From NCBI RefSeq assembly GCF_002797555.1, contig NZ_PGFA01000001.1, positions 1,674,001 to 1,738,000 on the forward strand: 64,000 bases of DNA, in the 5' to 3' direction. Below, piece by piece: positions 60,763-64,000 of this stretch. The notes under the pieces are model-generated. The model was not told where the DNA came from. It did not search any database and saw only the letters and a list, made by a program, of their open reading frames with translations. The position numbers were made by a program, and so were the translations under genes. The stretch comes from Hymenobacter chitinivorans DSM 11115. Lineage in GTDB: Bacteria; Bacteroidota; Bacteroidia; Cytophagales; Hymenobacteraceae. Numbering within the stretch: the stretch's first letter is position 1; every line of letters starts with the position of its first letter.

Positions 60763-61353
60763 ATGAATGAGACGTTGACCATTGCCCTGGTAACGCTGGG
60801 CGTGGTGGGCGGCAGTATCCTGCTGCTCCAGCATATTCCGCTCGGCCCCAATTTCCAGGACGGCGAATTTCGCCGTCACCTCACCGCATCCGAAAAGGCC
60901 ATTCTGGCCCGGGGAGATACGGTTGGCAAGGTGCATAAGGCCTACCAGGACGTGTGGCATTCATCTTACGATCAGGGCCCGTTGCGCGTGGAATCACGTG
61001 GGGGTAAGACGTACAAATTCACGCCCTACGGGCACTGGCAGCGGCTTTCGAAACAAGGCCAGCTCCAGGCCGACTTTTACTACCCGAACCCTGGAAGCCG
61101 GGACACCTACTGGCGGGAATACCTGCCCGATGGCTCCCTGGATTTCATTCTGTATTCGCTGCCGGCCGTGCTAAACGGAGACTCGGTGACCGAAACCCGG
61201 ATGGTGTACTTCACGCGCACCAGTCCGCAGGATACGGCCGTGGTGACGCACAGCTTCTCGAAAGGGAATAAGCTAATAAAGGGCGCGGATTATCTATCCT
61301 ACGACACCCGGGGCCGGCGCCCGGCACCGCAAGACTCGAAGTTCTCCCGCTAA
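60763..61353 (+). CDS. Membrane-anchored protein with a MORN-like segment, unrecognised
   Basis: A 196-residue protein with one N-terminal membrane segment (about 5-24; LTIALVTLGVVGGSILLLQ). The rest is soluble and probably periplasmic. Residues ~80-125 (GHWQRLSKQGQLQADFYYPN, TYWREYLPDGSLDFILYSL) look like two degenerate MORN/YwqK-type repeats, as in the secreted protein at the start of the window. No family can be named with confidence. It follows the HIT gene after 43 bases on the same strand and ends at a strong terminator. Confidence 0.7.
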   Translation: MNETLTIALVTLGVVGGSILLLQHIPLGPNFQDGEFRRHLTASEKAILARGDTVGKVHKAYQDVWHSSYDQGPLRVESRGGKTYKFTPYGHWQRLSKQGQLQADFYYPNPGSRDTYWREYLPDGSLDFILYSLPAVLNGDSVTETRMVYFTRTSPQDTAVVTHSFSKGNKLIKGADYLSYDTRGRRPAPQDSKFSR

Positions 61354-61390
61354 TCGACATCGGCTCAAAAAACCGGTTAGTTGGTGAAAC

Positions 61391-61433
61391 GCATCGGCCC
61401 ACTGCCCAATCCGGCAGTGGGCCGATGCTTTTT
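61391..61433 (+). terminator. Terminator after the 60763-61353 gene
   Basis: GCATCGGCCCACTGCC (61391-61406) and its exact complement (61413-61428) form a 16-bp perfect stem with a 6-base loop, followed by TTTTT. Confidence 0.92.
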
Positions 61434-61634
61434 CGGGTGCCCCAAAACAGGAAGTAGGCCACTCCAAAATGATAAGGTGCGGAAACGGGTGCAGCTCGCG
61501 AAAAAGGGCGGAGTTAGATATAAATGGCGTTTCAACGCGGGCAAGGCAGGTCGGCAGCCAGGGGTGGGAAGCTGGCACGGCGCGTGTTGCCAAGTCGGCA
61601 ACGCGGTATTTTCTGCGCCTTTAATTCTTCTGCC

Positions 61635-62390
61635 ATGTCACTCTATTCCGTTCTTATCATCCTCGTCGTTTTTCTGCTGCTGGGCTTGCGCATCGCCCAG
61701 GAATACGAGCGGGCCATTGTCTTTCGGCTCGGCCGGTTTGTGGGCACCCGCGGCCCCGGGCTCTACTGGATTATCCCCTTTATCGAGCGGCAGCAAACCA
61801 TTGATATCCGGACCAAAACCGTGGACCTGGAGCAGCAGGAAACCATTACCAAGGACTCGGTGACCATCAAGGTGAATGCCGTGCTCTGGTTTCGGGTCGT
61901 GGATCCGGCCGGCGCTATTATCAAGGTGGCCAACTTCAACCAGGCCGTCTACCAGCTCTCCGTCACGGCCCTGCGCAACATTATCGGGCAGCACCAGCTC
62001 GACGACGTGCTCAAAGAGCGTCAGCAAATCAACGCCACCCTGCAGGGCCTGGTCGATGCCGCCACCGAACCCTGGGGCGTCAAGATTGAGATGGTGGAAA
62101 TCAAGGACGTGGAGATTCCCGAGTCCATGCAGCGGGCCATGGCCCGGGAGGCCGAAGCCATCCGCGAGAAGCGGGCCCGCATCATCAAGGCCGAAGCCGA
62201 GCTGGAAGCCAGCATCAAGCTCACCCAGGGTGCTAAACAAATGGAGGAAAGCCCTATTGCCCTGGAATTGCGCCGTTTGCAGATGCTTTCCGAAATCGGC
62301 ATCGACAACAATACTACCACCATTGTGATGGTGCCCTCGGAGTTTACCCAGGCTGCCAAAAGCCTGACCCAACTGGCCGGGAAGATGTAA
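61635..62390 (+). CDS. Slipin / stomatin-type SPFH membrane protein
   Basis: A 251-residue SPFH protein of the slipin group. From the ATG at 61635, one N-terminal membrane segment (LYSVLIILVVFLLLGLRIAQ) precedes the SPFH domain (EYERAIVFRLGRFVGTRGPG, VDLEQQETITKDSVTIKVNA, VLWFRVVDPAGAIIKVANF, RQQINATLQGLVDAATEPWG, VKIEMVEIKDVEIPESMQ). An upstream codon at 61524 would add 37 residues that are not slipin-like and overlap the terminator region. Slipins form ring-like oligomers in membranes and often act with NfeD proteins; no nfeD is adjacent here. Monocistronic with its own terminator. Confidence 0.94.
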   Translation: MSLYSVLIILVVFLLLGLRIAQEYERAIVFRLGRFVGTRGPGLYWIIPFIERQQTIDIRTKTVDLEQQETITKDSVTIKVNAVLWFRVVDPAGAIIKVANFNQAVYQLSVTALRNIIGQHQLDDVLKERQQINATLQGLVDAATEPWGVKIEMVEIKDVEIPESMQRAMAREAEAIREKRARIIKAEAELEASIKLTQGAKQMEESPIALELRRLQMLSEIGIDNNTTTIVMVPSEFTQAAKSLTQLAGKM

Positions 62391-62416
62391 TTACCTTCGT
62401 CTTAACTACCATTCGA

Positions 62417-62457
62417 CGGCTGCCCGGCTGAGTTTCTCTCGGCCGGGCAGCCGTTTT
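62417..62457 (+). terminator. Slipin gene terminator
   Basis: CGGCTGCCCGGC (62417-62428) and GCCGGGCAGCCG (62442-62453) form a 12-bp perfect stem followed by TTTT. The next ~230 bases to the MBOAT promoter are AT-richer and hold no recognised gene. Confidence 0.88.
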
Positions 62458-62686
62458 GGCTACGTTCTATATTCTCGGAATTATTATAATATTTAAATCA
62501 CTCAGCGGGACCATTTGTTGACCGGACCAGCGTGCAAAACGAGTGCCCTGCTAAAACGAATTGGCAAGCGTGAGACGCTCAAAAGGCGCTTTATAATCAA
62601 TTGGGGCTATATATCGACAGGTACTTGGTTGCCGAACAAGTCCGCAATTGTTCCAGTGGATCTGGTCCTTGCTCGCCCTTTATTGG

Positions 62687-62694
62687 TAGCTTTG
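62687..62694 (+). promoter_or_regulatory. MBOAT gene promoter -7 element
   Basis: TAGCTTTG, a perfect TAnnTTTG match, 31 bases upstream of the MBOAT ATG. A CTTG at 62668-62671 is a possible -33 with a short, 15-bp spacer. Confidence 0.5.
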
Positions 62695-62724
62695 TGTCCA
62701 ATTTGAAAAAAATCTACCCATTGC

Positions 62725-64000
62725 ATGCTTTTTAACTCGTTCGAGTTTCTCGTATTCTTTCCGCTCGTAACAATTCTGTTCTTTCTGTTGCCGCACCGCT
62801 TCCGGTGGCTCCATCTGCTGCTGGCGAGCTGTGCCTTCTACATGGCCTTTATTCCGGCCTATATTCTAATTCTGTTCCTGACGATTGTCATCGACTACAT
62901 CGCCGGGATTATGATTGAAAATGCCCAAGGGGCCCAGCGTAAGTTCTATTTGGCCATGAGCCTGGTGGCCAACATCGGGGTGCTGGCCGTCTTTAAGTAC
63001 TATAACTTCTTTATTGACAACGTTAATGCGCTGCTGCACCTGAGCAACCCCACTGCCTCGCTGCCGCTGCTCGCTATTATTCTGCCCATCGGCCTGTCAT
63101 TTCACACGTTTCAGGCCATGAGCTACACCATTGAGGTATACCGGGGCCATCAGGCCGCCGAGCGACATTTCGGGATATACTCGCTCTACGTCATGTTTTA
63201 CCCCCAACTGGTGGCGGGCCCTATTGAGCGGCCCCAGAACGTGCTGCACCAGTTTCACGAAAAGCAATACTTCGACTATCGGCGGGTGGTGAGCGGCCTG
63301 CGTCTGATGGCCTGGGGCTTGTTCAAGAAGGTCGTCATTGCCGACCGGCTGGCCTACATGGTGAATGCCGTGTACAACAATCCCCACGACTTCCACGGCC
63401 TGCCCGTGCTGGTTTCCACGCTGTTCTTCTCCATCCAGATTTACTGCGACTTTTCCGGCTATTCCGACATGGCCCTGGGGGCGGCCCGCGTGATGGGCTT
63501 CGAGCTGATGAAAAACTTCGACCGGCCTTACTTTTCGGAAAGTGTAGGGGAGTTTTGGCGCCGTTGGCATATTTCTCTGTCCACGTGGTTTAAGGACTAC
63601 CTCTACATCAGCCTGGGCGGCAACCGCGTTCCGTTGCTGCGGGCCTGCCTGAACACGTTTATCGTCTTTATGGTGAGCGGCTTGTGGCACGGGGCCAACT
63701 GGACCTTTATTGTCTGGGGCGCTTTGCACGGTTTGTTCCTGGTGGTAGGCCGGCTGACCAAGGCCCGCCGCATTGCCTTTATTGAGCGCACCAATCTGCA
63801 CTTTCTCAATAACCCCTTGCTCAACACGGGCCTCACGTACGTGCTGGTCGCCTTTGCCTGGATTTTCTTCCGGGCCAATACCCTGCAGGATGCCGGTTAC
63901 GTCATCAACAACCTGTTCACGACCAGCTCGGCCTACTGGAAGGATACCGTATTCACGGGCCTGTCCACCGTCAAGATATTCTACACCCGCACCGAGTGGC
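62725..64000 (+). CDS. AlgI-type MBOAT O-acyltransferase (partial, runs off the window)
   Basis: An open frame of at least 425 codons from ATG 62725, continuing past 64000. It is a multi-pass membrane protein with many hydrophobic segments. Family blocks of AlgI/DltB-type MBOAT proteins are clear: FNSFEFLVFFPLV start, VFKYYNFFIDNVN, LPIGLSFHTFQAMSYTIEVY, LVAGPIERPQNVL, FCDFSGYSDMA-like IYCDFSGYSDMALGAARVMG, FWRRWHISLSTWFKDYLYIS, and the catalytic His in VSGLWHGANWTFIVWGALHG. Such proteins acetylate surface polysaccharides or teichoic-acid-like polymers, moving acetyl groups across the inner membrane with an AlgJ/DltD-like partner. The partner is probably beyond the window edge. Confidence 0.95.
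   Translation, partial: MLFNSFEFLVFFPLVTILFFLLPHRFRWLHLLLASCAFYMAFIPAYILILFLTIVIDYIAGIMIENAQGAQRKFYLAMSLVANIGVLAVFKYYNFFIDNVNALLHLSNPTASLPLLAIILPIGLSFHTFQAMSYTIEVYRGHQAAERHFGIYSLYVMFYPQLVAGPIERPQNVLHQFHEKQYFDYRRVVSGLRLMAWGLFKKVVIADRLAYMVNAVYNNPHDFHGLPVLVSTLFFSIQIYCDFSGYSDMALGAARVMGFELMKNFDRPYFSESVGEFWRRWHISLSTWFKDYLYISLGGNRVPLLRACLNTFIVFMVSGLWHGANWTFIVWGALHGLFLVVGRLTKARRIAFIERTNLHFLNNPLLNTGLTYVLVAFAWIFFRANTLQDAGYVINNLFTTSSAYWKDTVFTGLSTVKIFYTRTEW

Noticed and set aside
62515..62706. Short plus-strand frame upstream of the MBOAT gene
   Set aside because: It overlaps the probable promoter of the MBOAT gene, has no family pattern and an irregular codon pattern.

Overview
This window looks like chromosomal DNA of a high-GC Bacteroidota, most likely a Hymenobacter-type member of the Cytophagales. 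Four things support this. Secreted proteins carry type IX secretion (T9SS) C-terminal sorting domains. Many genes and tRNAs are preceded by the Bacteroidota -7 promoter element TAnnTTTG. Families typical of the phylum are present (DUF4290, DUF4846, Bat aerotolerance proteins, a MurA with Asp at the fosfomycin-target position). Gene content is mostly housekeeping. The genus is inferred; the phylum is well supported. No phage, insertion sequence, CRISPR array or rRNA operon was seen.

Layout. 0-5.2 kb: secreted MORN-repeat protein, thiolase, BatB/BatC pair. 5.3-5.9 kb: tRNA-Ser, tRNA-Pro, tRNA-Arg. 6.0-8.3 kb: small lipoprotein and a T9SS-secreted beta-propeller protein. 8.5-14.3 kb: gyrB, then polyphosphate kinase and Ppx/GppA phosphatase converging on one shared terminator. 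14.4-23.0 kb (minus strand): phosphoesterase/outer-membrane-barrel fusion, membrane hydrolase, sirtuin, DUF4846 protein, topA. 23.4-32.3 kb: a chemosensory cluster in the order poly-HAMP receptor, CheW, CheY, CheB, CheA, CheC, followed by an agmatinase-family gene and a small membrane protein. 34-40 kb (minus): RCC1-repeat T9SS protein with a frameshift, DUF4349 lipoprotein, murA, DUF4290. 40-48 kb: UvrD/PcrA helicase, DUF3109, VOC protein, secreted alpha-amylase with CBM20, ADP-ribosylglycohydrolase. 48-53.7 kb (minus): DUF177-rpmF-plsX-fabH-efp-accB-accC, the fatty-acid/phospholipid start-up cluster. 53.7-57 kb (minus): HTH regulator, pdxA, leucyl aminopeptidase. 57.1-62.4 kb (plus): rsmA, hydroxyacid dehydrogenase, greA, HIT-NuiA fusion, a membrane-anchored protein, slipin. 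From 62.7 kb: an AlgI-type MBOAT acyltransferase running off the window.

The chemosensory cluster is the largest functional unit. Its receptor has no membrane segment and is built from about ten 92-residue HAMP-pair units. The CheB receiver has lost its phospho-acceptor Asp, CheC supplies a phosphatase, and no CheR is nearby. This suggests a cytoplasmic, non-canonical signalling system whose output cannot be read from the sequence.

The most unusual non-coding signal is a set of four intergenic elements (13.2, 39.2, 49.5 and 59.6-59.8 kb). Each has a different sequence but the same architecture: short 7- or 8-nt words in tandem, arranged as long inverted arms. At three of the four, a pair of arms differs in length by one whole word. 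Two further families of palindromic intergenic repeats (10.6/43.5 kb and 55.4 kb) are also present. Other points of note are a terminator-like hairpin in the greA leader, a HIT-nuclease-inhibitor fusion, a sirtuin lacking its zinc cysteines, and a 30-bp perfect-stem terminator.
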